From SHZI01 sp031409515 (lineage in GTDB: Bacteria; Pseudomonadota; Gammaproteobacteria; Steroidobacterales; GCA-2729495), in NCBI GenBank assembly GCA_031409515.1, contig JANNXJ010000037.1:11781-75780 (forward strand): DNA of 64,000 bases, given 5' to 3'. A program made the position numbers and the translations under genes. Positions within the stretch are counted from its first letter, which is position 1. The number at the start of each line of letters is the position of its first letter. Under the pieces are notes generated by a model, which saw nothing but the letters and a program-made list of their open reading frames with translations, was not told where the DNA came from and did not search any database. Shown here piece by piece: positions 1 to 8,913 of this stretch.

Positions 1-873
1 GATATAGCGGGCCGCCCAGCGGAGGCCGTCGTACCCGGGACCAAAGGCCCCGAGCGCGTCCAGGGCTTGCTGCAGCAGCTCATCAGCCCGCTGCCGGGCC
101 CTCTGCATGCCGAACAGGTGGGGATAGGTGGCCTTGTCCTTGGCGAGGTCCGAGCCGCCAGTCTTGCCGGTCTCGGCGGTGGACCCCTCAATGTCCAGGA
201 TGTCGTCCCGCACCTGGAAGGCCAGGCCCACCGCGTCCACGAAGCGCTCGAGGGCGTGGAGGGTGGCATCCGGCACGTCCTTGGCGCAGCAGGCTGCCGC
301 CAGGACGCTGGCCCGTAGCAGTCGGCCGGTCTTGAGCCGGTAGATGTGTTCCAGCTCGGCGGGATCAAGCCGGCGGCCTTCCGCGGCCAGGTCCATGGAC
401 TGTCCGCCGGTCATGCCGTTGGAGCCGCAGGCATCCGCGATCAGGGCCACCAGCTTGACCTGGGCGGCCGGCATGCCGATCAGCGCCGGGTGGGTGGCCA
501 GCATTTCAAAGGCGAGGGGCTGCATCGCATCCGCGGCGAGGATCGCCGTGGCCTCATCGAACGCCCGGTGCGCGGTGGGCCGCCCCCGCCGGAGGTCGTC
601 GTTGTCCATGGCCGGCAGATCGTCGTGGATCAGCGAGAAGGCGTGCATGAGCTCGATCGCGGCTGCCGGGGCATCGAGCACCTCCGGTGGGACCAGCAGC
701 GCTTCGCCAGTCGCGTAGACGAGCAGGGGGCGGATGCGCTTGCCGCCGCCCAGGGCGGCGTAGCGCATGGCCTCGTGCAGCCGGCGGGGTGCCACTTCAG
801 CCGCTGGCAGGTGGTGATCAAGCACGCGTTCGATGCGGGCTACATACTCATCAGCGCGGGTGGCAAAGCTCAT
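1..873 (-). CDS. ispA: Farnesyl/geranyl diphosphate synthase (partial, C-terminus beyond window)
   Basis: Head-to-tail prenyl synthase that condenses IPP with DMAPP/GPP in the cytoplasm. Reading leftward from an ATG at 871-873 gives 291 residues before the window edge, close to the usual ~295-300, so only a few C-terminal residues are missing. The first Asp-rich motif DDLPAMD is at residues 84-90 and the second, DDILD, at 223-227. GGGKRIRP (42-49) is the IPP-binding region and GGQSMDL (156-162) is also typical. The gene is divergent from the mevalonate genes across a 138 bp gap, so it consumes the IPP they make. The exact chain length of the product cannot be read from the sequence. Confidence 0.9.
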   Translation of the reverse strand, partial: MSFATRADEYVARIERVLDHHLPAAEVAPRRLHEAMRYAALGGGKRIRPLLVYATGEALLVPPEVLDAPAAAIELMHAFSLIHDDLPAMDNDDLRRGRPTAHRAFDEATAILAADAMQPLAFEMLATHPALIGMPAAQVKLVALIADACGSNGMTGGQSMDLAAEGRRLDPAELEHIYRLKTGRLLRASVLAAACCAKDVPDATLHALERFVDAVGLAFQVRDDILDIEGSTAETGKTGGSDLAKDKATYPHLFGMQRARQRADELLQQALDALGAFGPGYDGLRWAARYI

Positions 874-1011
874 GTACAGGGAATCGCGAGTGGGAAACAG
901 GCCTACAGGATAGTGGGTCCCGCGGGAGCGAGCCAACCCTCGGGCTATAATTTGGCCCCCGCCGCGGCACCCGCCGCGGTCTGGCAGCCATCAACCCGGC
1001 GAGGAGTGCCG
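874..1011. promoter_or_regulatory. Divergent intergenic region between ispA and mvaD
   Basis: This 138 bp gap separates the ispA start (minus) from the mvaD start (plus). A consensus-like -10 element TATAAT lies at 946-951 on the plus strand, about 60 bp before mvaD, but no good -35 box is seen at the right distance. GAGGAG at 1001-1006 is the mvaD ribosome binding site. Co-regulation of both directions is an inference from layout. Confidence 0.4.
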
Positions 1012-1983
1012 ATGCGGGCGGTAGCGATCGCGCACCCCAACGTGGCCCTCGTCAAGTACTGGGGCAAGAGGGCCCGTGCGGGTAATCTGCCGGCCACGGG
1101 CTCGCTGTCGCTGGTCCTTGGTGGACTTTCAACGGAAACCAGCGTGACCTTTGACCCGTCCCTCGGGCGCGACCGGGTCCTGCTGGATGGCCGGGAGGAT
1201 GCGGAGACCACAGCCCGGGTCAGCGCCTGCCTGGATCTGCTGCGGCAGGAGGCCGGGGTCAACACTTCGGCGTTCGTGGAGTCCCGCAATGATTTCCCCA
1301 CGGGCGCTGGTCTGGCGTCGTCGGCGTCCGGGTTTGCGGCGCTGGTTACGGCAGGGGCAGGAGCCCTGGGCCTGCAACTCCCTGCCCAGCGCCTGGCCGA
1401 AATTGCCCGGCTGGGCTCCGGGTCCGCACCCCGTTCCCTCCTGGGTGGCGTGGTGTTGCTCCGGAATCGGGAAGCAACGACGGTCTGCGAGCAGATCGCG
1501 GCGGCTGCCGACTGGCCCCTGGAGATTGTCGTGGCCGTCACGACGTCGGGACCGAAGGCGATCAGTTCCCGGATCGGCATGGCCCAGAGCGAGCAGACCT
1601 CGCCGTTCTATGACGCCTGGGTAGAGACCCATGCCGCGGACCTCGATACCGGCCTCGCAGCCGTGCGCCACCGGGATTTCCCGGCACTGGCCGTCATCGC
1701 CGAGCACAACTGCCTCAAAATGCACGCTGTAATGCTGACGACGCGGCCGCCGCTGCTTTACTGGACGCCGGCAACGCTGGCCTGTCTGCACCAGATCCAG
1801 GAATTGCGTCGCGACGGCGTGCCCGTGTTTTTTACCGTCGACGCTGGTCCCCAGGTGAAGGCCGTCTGCCTGCCGGGCGCCGCGGACGACGTCGCTGTGG
1901 TGCTGGGCAAACTACCGGGCGTACTGCAGATTCTGCGCAGCCCACTGGGCGAGGGGGCCCGCCTGCGTGCCAACGCTGATTGA
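1012..1983 (+). CDS. mvaD: Diphosphomevalonate decarboxylase
   Basis: GHMP-family enzyme that decarboxylates mevalonate 5-diphosphate to isopentenyl diphosphate, the last step of the classical mevalonate pathway. The 323-residue product starts HPNVALVKYWGKR (residues 8-20), diagnostic for this family. It has the GHMP ATP loop GAGLASSAS at 98-106, GSGSAPRSLLGG near 135-146, and the C-terminal TVDAGPQVK segment carrying the catalytic Asp. The ATG at 1012 has GAGGAG 6 nt upstream. The open frame continues upstream to 346, but that part is antisense to ispA and was left out. The last 17 nt overlap the next gene, so translational coupling is likely. Confidence 0.93.
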   Translation: MRAVAIAHPNVALVKYWGKRARAGNLPATGSLSLVLGGLSTETSVTFDPSLGRDRVLLDGREDAETTARVSACLDLLRQEAGVNTSAFVESRNDFPTGAGLASSASGFAALVTAGAGALGLQLPAQRLAEIARLGSGSAPRSLLGGVVLLRNREATTVCEQIAAAADWPLEIVVAVTTSGPKAISSRIGMAQSEQTSPFYDAWVETHAADLDTGLAAVRHRDFPALAVIAEHNCLKMHAVMLTTRPPLLYWTPATLACLHQIQELRRDGVPVFFTVDAGPQVKAVCLPGAADDVAVVLGKLPGVLQILRSPLGEGARLRANAD

Positions 1984-3097
1984 AGCCCGGGCCCCGGGCA
2001 AGCTGGTGATTGTCGGCGAGTACGCCGTGCTGGCTGGGGCGCCCGGTTTGGCCGTCGCCGTCGACGTGCGCGCGGAAGCCCGGATCACGTCACTCGCCGG
2101 GTCTGGCAATCAGCTGGTCATCCCCGACACGGGCGAGAGTTTCCGGTTTCGCTGGATGCCGGGGAGTGGTCCCCGGTGGGAAGGGGATTCGCCCGGGGCC
2201 TTTGGCCTGCCGCTGGAAGCCTGCGGGGAAATTCTGACTGCCCGGGGCCTCCTGCCCCGCGCCTCGGAACTACCAGTCTGCCGGATCGAGCTGACGACAG
2301 CTGCTTTTCACCAGACCTCCAGCGATGGCCAGCGGGTAAAGCTGGGCCTGGGCTCGAGCGCGGCCATTGTGGTGGCCCTGACGGGTGCTCTGCTGCGCCT
2401 GGCCGGGGATCCGGTCCTCAGCCAGCAAGAGCTCACCGCCATCTGTTGTGAGGCCCACCGGCGCCTCCAGGGAGGCATGGGCAGCGGGGTCGATGTAGCC
2501 ACCGCGATTACGGGCGGCACGGTGGCCATCGCCTTCAATCGCCAGACCGGACCGGACGCCCCGGTACCCCAGGCCCAGCCCGTGTCCTGGCCCCGGCGGC
2601 TGAGTCTCGTGGCGGTCTGGTCTGGCGCGAGTGCCTCGACGCCAGCAATGCTCGGCCGTCTGCGCGCCTTTCGCGAGAGCGATGCCGCGCGTTTCGCGAG
2701 CCACATGGAGCGCCTCGGGGCGAACGCCGGTCAGGCCGTCGCTGCCTGGCGGGCTGAAGACCTCAGTAGCCTGTTCAGCGCCATCACGGGTTATGAGTCC
2801 GGACTCCGGCAGCTCGATGCAGCGGCGGGCATTGGCATTTTTTCTCCGAGCCACGAACGGCTGCGGGAGATCGCCCTGAAGCACGGTGCGGTGTACAAAC
2901 CCTCCGGCGCCGGCGGGGGAGACTTCGGGATCGCCCTGACGGACTCCCGCACGGTGGCCCAGGCGCTGCGTGCCGGGTATGCGGCGGCTGGCGTTGCCGT
3001 GCTGGACGCGGAACTGTGTGCGCCGGGACTCAGCGTTCGCGGGAGCGGCACCCGCCGGAATCTGGCCGGCCCCGGCCAGAGTCCCGGCCAGAGCTGA
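1967..3097 (+). CDS. Phosphomevalonate kinase (GHMP family)
   Basis: Phosphorylates mevalonate 5-phosphate to the diphosphate that feeds the decarboxylase encoded just upstream. The 376 residues show the GHMP signature: APGKLVIVGEYAVL at 9-22, the ATP loop KLGLGSSAA at 125-133, GMGSGVDVA at 170-178 and KPSGAGGGD at 311-319. The GEYAVL opening and KPSGAGGGD fit phosphomevalonate kinase better than mevalonate kinase, but the two families are close, so the exact substrate is an inference. It starts with GTG inside the mvaD end (17 nt overlap) and ends 2 nt from the convergent HMG-CoA synthase stop. Confidence 0.8.
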   Translation: MPTLIEARAPGKLVIVGEYAVLAGAPGLAVAVDVRAEARITSLAGSGNQLVIPDTGESFRFRWMPGSGPRWEGDSPGAFGLPLEACGEILTARGLLPRASELPVCRIELTTAAFHQTSSDGQRVKLGLGSSAAIVVALTGALLRLAGDPVLSQQELTAICCEAHRRLQGGMGSGVDVATAITGGTVAIAFNRQTGPDAPVPQAQPVSWPRRLSLVAVWSGASASTPAMLGRLRAFRESDAARFASHMERLGANAGQAVAAWRAEDLSSLFSAITGYESGLRQLDAAAGIGIFSPSHERLREIALKHGAVYKPSGAGGGDFGIALTDSRTVAQALRAGYAAAGVAVLDAELCAPGLSVRGSGTRRNLAGPGQSPGQS

Positions 3098-3099
3098 GG

Positions 3100-4596
3100 T
3101 CAGTGAACGTAGCGGTAGTACTCCACGCCCGCATCCTGGAAGCCGTGACCAACCTGTGAGCCGATGCGCTCGATGACGAATTCGCCGGCTGCAGCCAGCT
3201 TGAGGCCCGCCGGCACCGCTCCGTCCCGCAGGGCCAGGTATTGCTCCGCCGTGACGTCGATCGCCGGCCGCAGGGCCTCTTCCAGACGAATCCGCCGCGC
3301 CGCGCTCTCCCAGCCGGCAACGATATCCAGGGGGATCGCGTCGGCGGCATTGCCGCTGCCATAGCCGATAGTCAGAAGTTCACGCCCGGCCAGATCGGTG
3401 CCGCGACTCACGGCATCCGCCAGGCCTGCTGCGAGCCAGGCCGGCAGCGCGCCGGTATAGAGGTTGCCGACTTCCCGCATCCACTCGGCGCCGAGTTCCA
3501 TCTTGGCGTGGACGTGGGTCTGAAATGCGGCGCTCTGCCGGAAGACCTTGAGCACTGCCATGGTGAGCGGAAAGACCTCGTCCTGAATGCGCTCACTGAC
3601 GGCCAGCAGGTTCAGCTCCGGCGCTGTGTTCATCTCCGCCAGCACCTCGCCGATCAGTACGCCAGCACCCCGGCAGTAGGCGGCCAGTTCCTCCTGATCT
3701 GGCACCCCACCCTGGGCCAGGGCGAACAGGTAGGCGACGCCAAACCCGGTTTCCGGCATCCGCGCGTACGGCCGATGGATGAAGATGGCTTCGAGCCTGC
3801 GCAGATAGGCGGCTGGGTCGAGACCGCGCCGGACGTACATGTCGTCGAGGGCGCGCCGGACTTCGTCCACATAGCAGTTCGTGGAGTAACGCCCGTTGTA
3901 AACCGGGATGTCGAAAGAATCCGCGTGGCCGTTGAGCCGCCCGGTAAGCGGTTTGCGAAAATCGATGCCCCGGTACTCCGAGGCTGTGCCCGCGTGACGC
4001 AGGTTGATGGTGGCCAGCCGGGGTTTGGCCTCGAGCAGCATCGCCACGGCGCCGGCGCCCTGGGTAGGCTCGCCGCTGCTCCCCCGCTCATAAAGCGCCT
4101 TGTCGGAACAGACCACGACGGCGAGGCTGTCGTCGCCGTCCGTACTCAGGAAACGCACCGCGCTCTTCAGCGCGTAAATGCCCCCGAGGCAGGCGTGCTT
4201 GAACTCGGGAACTTCACAGTTACGGGCAATCGGTGGCAGGCCCAGGGCGCGCAGGGCCTCATCCAGCATGCCCTTGACGATGATGGCTCCCGCCGAATTG
4301 TCCGTGCTGGACTCCGTCCCCAGGGCCAGATAGCGGATGCGCGTCGGGTCTATGTCGTAGTTGCGGATGAGGCGGAGCACGGCGTTCGCCGCCATGGTGT
4401 AGACGCTCTGGTCTGGCCCCAGCAGCCGGAACCCGGAGCCCACCACGTGGCGGATCTTCTGCCAGTCCGCACCCGTCCACTCACACCATTTCTGGAGGTC
4501 CACCCGGTAGGGAGGCAGGTACAGCGCCATGCCGCTGAGGCCTGGGTTACCGGCTGCGGCGTGGGGGGAAGCTGTGGGTTGCCTGGTTGTCGCCAT
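3100..4596 (-). CDS. mvaS: Hydroxymethylglutaryl-CoA synthase
   Basis: Condenses acetyl-CoA with acetoacetyl-CoA to HMG-CoA, the entry to the mevalonate pathway. The thiolase-fold protein has the nucleophile in HACLGGIYAL (Cys136) and a probable catalytic His in IFIHRPYARM (His274). TESSTDNSAG (95-103) is also typical of the family. At 498 residues it is about 100 longer than the common bacterial enzyme (~390), with an Ala/Pro-rich start and an extended C-terminal half. It is convergent with the phosphomevalonate kinase gene (2 nt between stops). HMG-CoA reductase and mevalonate kinase are not in this window. Confidence 0.88.
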   Translation of the reverse strand: MATTRQPTASPHAAAGNPGLSGMALYLPPYRVDLQKWCEWTGADWQKIRHVVGSGFRLLGPDQSVYTMAANAVLRLIRNYDIDPTRIRYLALGTESSTDNSAGAIIVKGMLDEALRALGLPPIARNCEVPEFKHACLGGIYALKSAVRFLSTDGDDSLAVVVCSDKALYERGSSGEPTQGAGAVAMLLEAKPRLATINLRHAGTASEYRGIDFRKPLTGRLNGHADSFDIPVYNGRYSTNCYVDEVRRALDDMYVRRGLDPAAYLRRLEAIFIHRPYARMPETGFGVAYLFALAQGGVPDQEELAAYCRGAGVLIGEVLAEMNTAPELNLLAVSERIQDEVFPLTMAVLKVFRQSAAFQTHVHAKMELGAEWMREVGNLYTGALPAWLAAGLADAVSRGTDLAGRELLTIGYGSGNAADAIPLDIVAGWESAARRIRLEEALRPAIDVTAEQYLALRDGAVPAGLKLAAAGEFVIERIGSQVGHGFQDAGVEYYRYVH

Positions 4597-4646
4597 GCGC
4601 GTGCCGGGGGCCGCTGGGCGGGGCGATCAGCCCGCCGTCGCAGCCT

Positions 4647-5180
4647 TCATTGCACGGTGATGGTGATGGGAACGGAGAGCACCGGCGGGTTGTGAGGGAC
4701 GTGGTTGCTGTCACCCAGCAAGAGCTGCAGCGTGTGCTGGCCAGGCGGCAGCGTGATTTCCGCTTCCGTCTGCGCCTGACCGAAATGCAGATGCTGCGCG
4801 TCCTTCGGCAGCGGCTGTCCCAGGTCCGGCGCCGGCACATCGACGAGGAGGTGATGGTGACCCGAATTGGGGGTCGGATCGCCGGCAGGGGCCAGGACCA
4901 TGCCCTGCAGGTCGAAGACCACCTTGACCGGCGAACTGACGACAGCCCCGTTCGCCGGGGAAAGAATCGCCACACTGGCCCCCTCCGGCGACGGATTGCG
5001 GGGGACGGGCGCGGCGGCGTCTGCGGGCGCTGCCGGGGGCTCGGCTGCCTGAGGCGCCGGCAGCGTGGCAGCCGGAGACTCTGCAGGGGTTCCGGCCGCA
5101 GGGGCAGGCGGCTTGCCGCAGGCGGTCAGGCAGAGCCCGAGCACCGCGACGGACAACAGGGTACGGGAGGGCTTTTTCAT
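4647..5180 (-). CDS. DUF4399 lipoprotein
   Basis: Predicted lipoprotein of 177 residues. The signal peptide ends in a lipobox LTAC (Cys about residue 21), followed by a long Ala/Pro-rich linker to about residue 65 and a compact domain. GHHHLLVD and the HFGQAQTEAE segment match DUF4399 (a C-terminal domain of unknown function often rich in His). The domain is likely periplasmic or anchored in the outer membrane. It begins 9 nt downstream of the fadE stop on the same strand, so it may be co-transcribed with fadE. Function is not known. Confidence 0.75.
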   Translation of the reverse strand: MKKPSRTLLSVAVLGLCLTACGKPPAPAAGTPAESPAATLPAPQAAEPPAAPADAAAPVPRNPSPEGASVAILSPANGAVVSSPVKVVFDLQGMVLAPAGDPTPNSGHHHLLVDVPAPDLGQPLPKDAQHLHFGQAQTEAEITLPPGQHTLQLLLGDSNHVPHNPPVLSVPITITVQ

Positions 5181-5189
5181 GCGCAGATA

Positions 5190-7679
5190 CTAACCGACCA
5201 ACCCCGCGGTGTCATGAAGCGGCAATGCTGCCGGACGGGCCACCCGCCGCAATTCCGATGGCTCGAAGTCGTCAACAGCCGTCAGGGCCAGCACCGTCGC
5301 GTCGAACTCCTGCAGCAACCGCGCTTCGTCCGCCGTGATGACCCCGCGGGCCTGCGCCTGCTCCAGGCGGTCGTGCACGGCACCCGGCTCCACCAGCCCG
5401 GCCCGCATCGCATCCCGCACTTTCAGTTCCACAGGCGCGAGCCGGTCTGCCGTTTCCAGGGCTACCTGCAGCTGGCCCAGGGGCGAGTCGGGCTGGCGGG
5501 CCGCGAAAATGCCGGCGCACAGCCGGTTCCGGGTCTCGGTGGGCCGGGTAATCAGTGCGACCACCTCGCTGCCCAGTTCGTCGCCCGGGGCGGAGTACAT
5601 GCGTCCCCGCGGGAAGATGCAGACCCGGAGCACTCCAGCCACGAACCGGTTCGGAAAGTTCCGGAGAAAGCCGTGCAACTGTTCCTGGGCCTGGTAGAGG
5701 AGGGTGCGGCAGGCCCATTCCACCAGAGGCAGGTCGCTCGCCTGCCTGCCCTGGTTATCGAAATGCTTCAGCACCATGCTGGCCAGATACATGCTGCTGA
5801 ACACATCGCCAAGCCGGGCCGACAGGGCCTCCTTGCGCTTCAGCTGGCCGCCGAGCACGAGCATGGCTACATCGGCTGCCAGGGCGAAGGCCGCGCTGTA
5901 GCGATTTACATGCTGGAAGTACCGGGCGGTCGGCCCGTCCAACGGCGCGCTGCTGGCCTGCGCGTTGGTCAGCGCCAGCACGAAAGAGCGTGCGGCATTG
6001 CTGATGGCGAAGCCAATGTGCCCGAACAGGTAGCGATCGAAATCCCGCAGTCCGCGGTTGAAGTCCGGGTCCTTCGCGGCCTCCATCTCCTTCAGCACGA
6101 AGGGATGACAGCGGATGGCGCCCTGCCCGAAGATGATCAGGCTGCGGGTCAGTATGTTGGCACCCTCGACGGTGATCGCGATCGGCACGCCCTGATAGCC
6201 GCGGGCCAGGTAGTTTGAGGGCCCGAGCATGATGCCCTTCCCGCCGTGGACATCCATGGAGTCATTGACGACTTTGCGCGCGAGCTCCGTGCAGTGGTAC
6301 TTGAGAACAGCGGACGGCACCGAGGGTTTCTCGCCCCGGGCGATCGCCGTTGATGTCACCGTCATGCCCGCATTGATGATGTAGGTGTACCCGGCGATGC
6401 GCGCCAGGGCCTCGCCGACGCCCTCGAACTCGCAGACCGGCACGTTGAACTGCTTGCGCAGGCGCGCGTAGGCGCCGGTCGCATAGACGACGGCTTTGCT
6501 GCCACCCATGGCGCTCGCTGGCAGCGTGATGCCCCGGCCGGCCGAGAGCTGCTCGACCAGCATCTTCCAGCCCTGGCCCGCCCGGTCCGGCCCGCCAATG
6601 ATGGCGTCGAGGGGCACGAACACGTCCCGGCCCCGGGTGGGTCCGTTCTGGAACGGGATATTCAGGGGAAAGTGCCGGCGACCGATCTCAACGCCCGGGG
6701 TCCGCACCGGAATCAATGCGGCGGTGATGCCGCGTTCTGTTTCCTCGCCAATCAGGTGGTCCGGATCGGAGAGCTTGAAGGCGAGTCCCACCAGGGTGGC
6801 CACGGGCGCCAGCGTGATGTAGCGCTTGTCCCAGTTCAGGCGGATCCCGACGATCTCCTGGCCCTGCCACATGCCCCGGCACACGACACCCCGATCGGGA
6901 ATCGACGCCGCATCCGAGCCGACGCGGGGACCCGTGAGCGCAAAGCAGGGGATCTCTTCGCCGGTAGCCAGCCGCGGCAGGTAGCGTTCCCGCTGCTCTT
7001 CCGTGCCGTAATGGAGCAGGAGTTCCGCCGGTCCGAGAGAGTTCGGCACACCGACGGTGGACGAGACAACGGCGCTGCGACTCGACAGCTTGGCCAGCAC
7101 AGCTGCGACGGCAATCGGTGAGAACTCCAGTCCGCCATAGCGCTTCGGGATGATCATCGCGAAGAAGCGGTTCTGCTTGATGAAGGCCCAGACGTGCGGG
7201 GGCATATCAGCAAGTTCGTGGGTGATCTGCCAGTCATCGGAGATGCGACAGAGCTCTTCCGTCGGGCCATCGAGAAAGGCCTGCTCTTCGGCTGTGAGCT
7301 TCGGCGGCGGCAGGGCCATGAGCTTGCCCCAGTCGGGCAGGCCCGTGAACAGTTCGCCGTCCCAGCCCACCGTGCCGGCCTCGAGGGCCTCCCGCTCGGT
7401 GTCGGACAGACTCGGCACTACCGTGCGGTAGAACCGCAGCAGCGGCAGGGTGATCCGTTCCCGGCGGAAACCCGTCGAGTTAAGGACCACGAGCCCCGCA
7501 TACAGCACCCAGAGAACCAGCTTCCAGGCCAGCCAGCCGGGTCCGAACAGGGAATAGACGACCAGGGCGAACCCCAGGACGAGCGTGGAGGTGGGGAGAT
7601 CGATGCGCCGGTAGGCAAGCGCAATGCCGACGCTCAGCAGTGCGGCCGTCCAGAATAGCCAGATCAGGAAATCAGCCAT
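5190..7679 (-). CDS. fadE: Acyl-CoA dehydrogenase FadE
   Basis: FAD-dependent enzyme for the first oxidation of acyl-CoA in beta-oxidation. The product (829 residues) matches the long FadE form (about 815 in E. coli). Two N-terminal membrane helices (about residues 3-22 and 35-65) are followed by the acyl-CoA dehydrogenase core, with segments such as RYGGLEFSPIA, CFALTGPRVGSDA and HGGKGIMLGPSNYLARGYQ. A FadE-type C-terminal domain (DUF1974 family) follows. A TTG lies two codons upstream, but the ATG at 7679 is preceded by GAGGG at proper distance and is preferred. Confidence 0.93.
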   Translation of the reverse strand: MADFLIWLFWTAALLSVGIALAYRRIDLPTSTLVLGFALVVYSLFGPGWLAWKLVLWVLYAGLVVLNSTGFRRERITLPLLRFYRTVVPSLSDTEREALEAGTVGWDGELFTGLPDWGKLMALPPPKLTAEEQAFLDGPTEELCRISDDWQITHELADMPPHVWAFIKQNRFFAMIIPKRYGGLEFSPIAVAAVLAKLSSRSAVVSSTVGVPNSLGPAELLLHYGTEEQRERYLPRLATGEEIPCFALTGPRVGSDAASIPDRGVVCRGMWQGQEIVGIRLNWDKRYITLAPVATLVGLAFKLSDPDHLIGEETERGITAALIPVRTPGVEIGRRHFPLNIPFQNGPTRGRDVFVPLDAIIGGPDRAGQGWKMLVEQLSAGRGITLPASAMGGSKAVVYATGAYARLRKQFNVPVCEFEGVGEALARIAGYTYIINAGMTVTSTAIARGEKPSVPSAVLKYHCTELARKVVNDSMDVHGGKGIMLGPSNYLARGYQGVPIAITVEGANILTRSLIIFGQGAIRCHPFVLKEMEAAKDPDFNRGLRDFDRYLFGHIGFAISNAARSFVLALTNAQASSAPLDGPTARYFQHVNRYSAAFALAADVAMLVLGGQLKRKEALSARLGDVFSSMYLASMVLKHFDNQGRQASDLPLVEWACRTLLYQAQEQLHGFLRNFPNRFVAGVLRVCIFPRGRMYSAPGDELGSEVVALITRPTETRNRLCAGIFAARQPDSPLGQLQVALETADRLAPVELKVRDAMRAGLVEPGAVHDRLEQAQARGVITADEARLLQEFDATVLALTAVDDFEPSELRRVARPAALPLHDTAGLVG

Positions 7680-7730
7680 GGCCAAAGCCCTCAGGATGGG
7701 CCTTGACTATAAACCAGAGGGGGCGGGGCT

Positions 7731-7806
7731 TGTAGGAGCGCCTTTAGGCGCGATGCCGCGAGAGATCGCGCCTAAAGGCGCTCCTACAAGGCGCTCCTAC
7801 AAGGCG
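7731..7806. repeat. REP palindrome with 13-nt tandem repeat of its arm
   Basis: Perfect 23-nt inverted repeat (arms 7731-7753 and 7766-7788) with GTAGGAGCG/CGCTCCTAC tips. The right tip is followed by a second copy of the 13-mer AAGGCGCTCCTAC (7775-7787, 7788-7800) and a partial third (7801-7806). The element fills the gap between fadE and mdh and ends 1 nt before the mdh stop codon. Confidence 0.85.
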
Positions 7807-7807
7807 T

Positions 7808-8785
7808 TTAGAGCAGCGCGGCGATCGCGTCCCGCTCCTGGCGCAGCTCGTCCTCCGTGGCCTTCAGCCGTTCCCGGCTGAAGTCACTGATGGCGAGGCC
7901 ATCCACGATCTCGTACTTGCCCCTGGCGCAGCGGACCGGATAGGAAAAGATGATGCCTTCCTTGATGCCATAGCTCCCGTCGGATGGCACGGCCATGCTC
8001 ACCCAGTCGTCGCCGGGGGTGCCGAGGACCCAGTCCCGGACATGGTCGATAGCGGCCGAGGCTGCGGACGCAGCGCTGGACAGGCCCCGGGCCTTGATGA
8101 TGGCGGCGCCCCGCTGCTGCACGGTCGGAATGAACTCGTCCTTCACCCACTTGGCGTCGACCAGTTCGCTGGCCCGGCGTTCGTTGACCAGCGCCTGGCT
8201 GATGTCCGGGTACTGGGTGGCGGAATGGTTACCCCAGATGGTCATGCGGCTGATCTGGCTGACGTGGGTGCCGGTCTTGGTCGCCAGCTGCGCCAGGGCC
8301 CGGTTGTGGTCCAGGCGGGTCATTGCGGTGAAATTGGCGGGATTCAGGCTGGGTGCGTTGCTCTGGGCGATCAGGGCATTGGTATTGGCCGGATTGCCGA
8401 CCACCAGCACCTTGACCTGCCGGCTCGCGTGTTCGTTCAGCGCCTTGCCCTGGACGGAAAAGATCTTGGCGTTGTCCCGCAGCAGATCGGCGCGCTCCAT
8501 GCCAGGACCCCGGGGTTTCGCGCCAACCAGCAACGCGTAATCGGTGTCCTTGAAGGCGACGTTGGCCTGATCCGTAGCGATCACCCCCTGGAGAGTCGGA
8601 AAGGCGCAGTCTTCCAGTTCCATGGCCACGCCGTTCAGGGCCGCCAGAGCCGGCGTGATCTCCAGCAGCTGCAGGATCACCGGCTGGTTGGGGCCCAGCA
8701 ACTGCCCGGAGGCAATGCGGAAGGCCAGTTGGTAGCCGATCTGGCCGGCGGCGCCGGTAATGGTGACTCTCGCAGCTTTGTGCAT
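7808..8785 (-). CDS. mdh: Malate dehydrogenase (cytosolic-like, NAD-dependent)
   Basis: Interconverts malate and oxaloacetate in the TCA cycle. The 325-residue protein has the dinucleotide-binding start TITGAAGQIGYQL (residues 8-20), the VGAKPRGPGMERADLL substrate loop and VVGNPANTNALI. The active-site region is TRLDHNRALAQLA and IWGNHSATQYPD. It is of the longer Actinobacteria/Burkholderia-like type rather than the E. coli mitochondrial-like type. It appears to be a single-gene unit, flanked by a REP element at its 3' end and another upstream at 8858-8913. Confidence 0.93.
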   Translation of the reverse strand: MHKAARVTITGAAGQIGYQLAFRIASGQLLGPNQPVILQLLEITPALAALNGVAMELEDCAFPTLQGVIATDQANVAFKDTDYALLVGAKPRGPGMERADLLRDNAKIFSVQGKALNEHASRQVKVLVVGNPANTNALIAQSNAPSLNPANFTAMTRLDHNRALAQLATKTGTHVSQISRMTIWGNHSATQYPDISQALVNERRASELVDAKWVKDEFIPTVQQRGAAIIKARGLSSAASAASAAIDHVRDWVLGTPGDDWVSMAVPSDGSYGIKEGIIFSYPVRCARGKYEIVDGLAISDFSRERLKATEDELRQERDAIAALL

Positions 8786-8857
8786 GGCCGGTCCTGAGGG
8801 TGCGGGGGCGCGGATTCTAACCGGCGAGCGGCGGGCAGGCTACCGGGGTGGCCACTT

Positions 8858-8913
8858 GTAGGAGCGCCTTTAGGCGCGATTCCATTGTTGATCGCGCCTA
8901 AAGGCGCTCCTAC
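8858..8913. repeat. REP palindrome overlapping the end of a small gene
   Basis: Perfect 23-nt inverted repeat, arms 8858-8880 and 8891-8913, same family as the element at 7731. The right tip CTAC contains, on the minus strand, the TAG stop of the neighbouring 114-codon gene. Confidence 0.85.

Noticed and set aside
346..1011. Upstream open extension of the mvaD reading frame
   Set aside because: It is antisense to ispA, has no family similarity, and the ATG at 1012 has a good ribosome site and the exact family start.
3241..4695. Long plus-strand open frame (484 codons)
   Set aside because: It is the shadow of HMG-CoA synthase on the other strand, a common result of high GC.
4587..6218. Plus-strand open frame of 543 codons
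   Set aside because: Arg/Gly/Gln-rich shadow of fadE with no domain.
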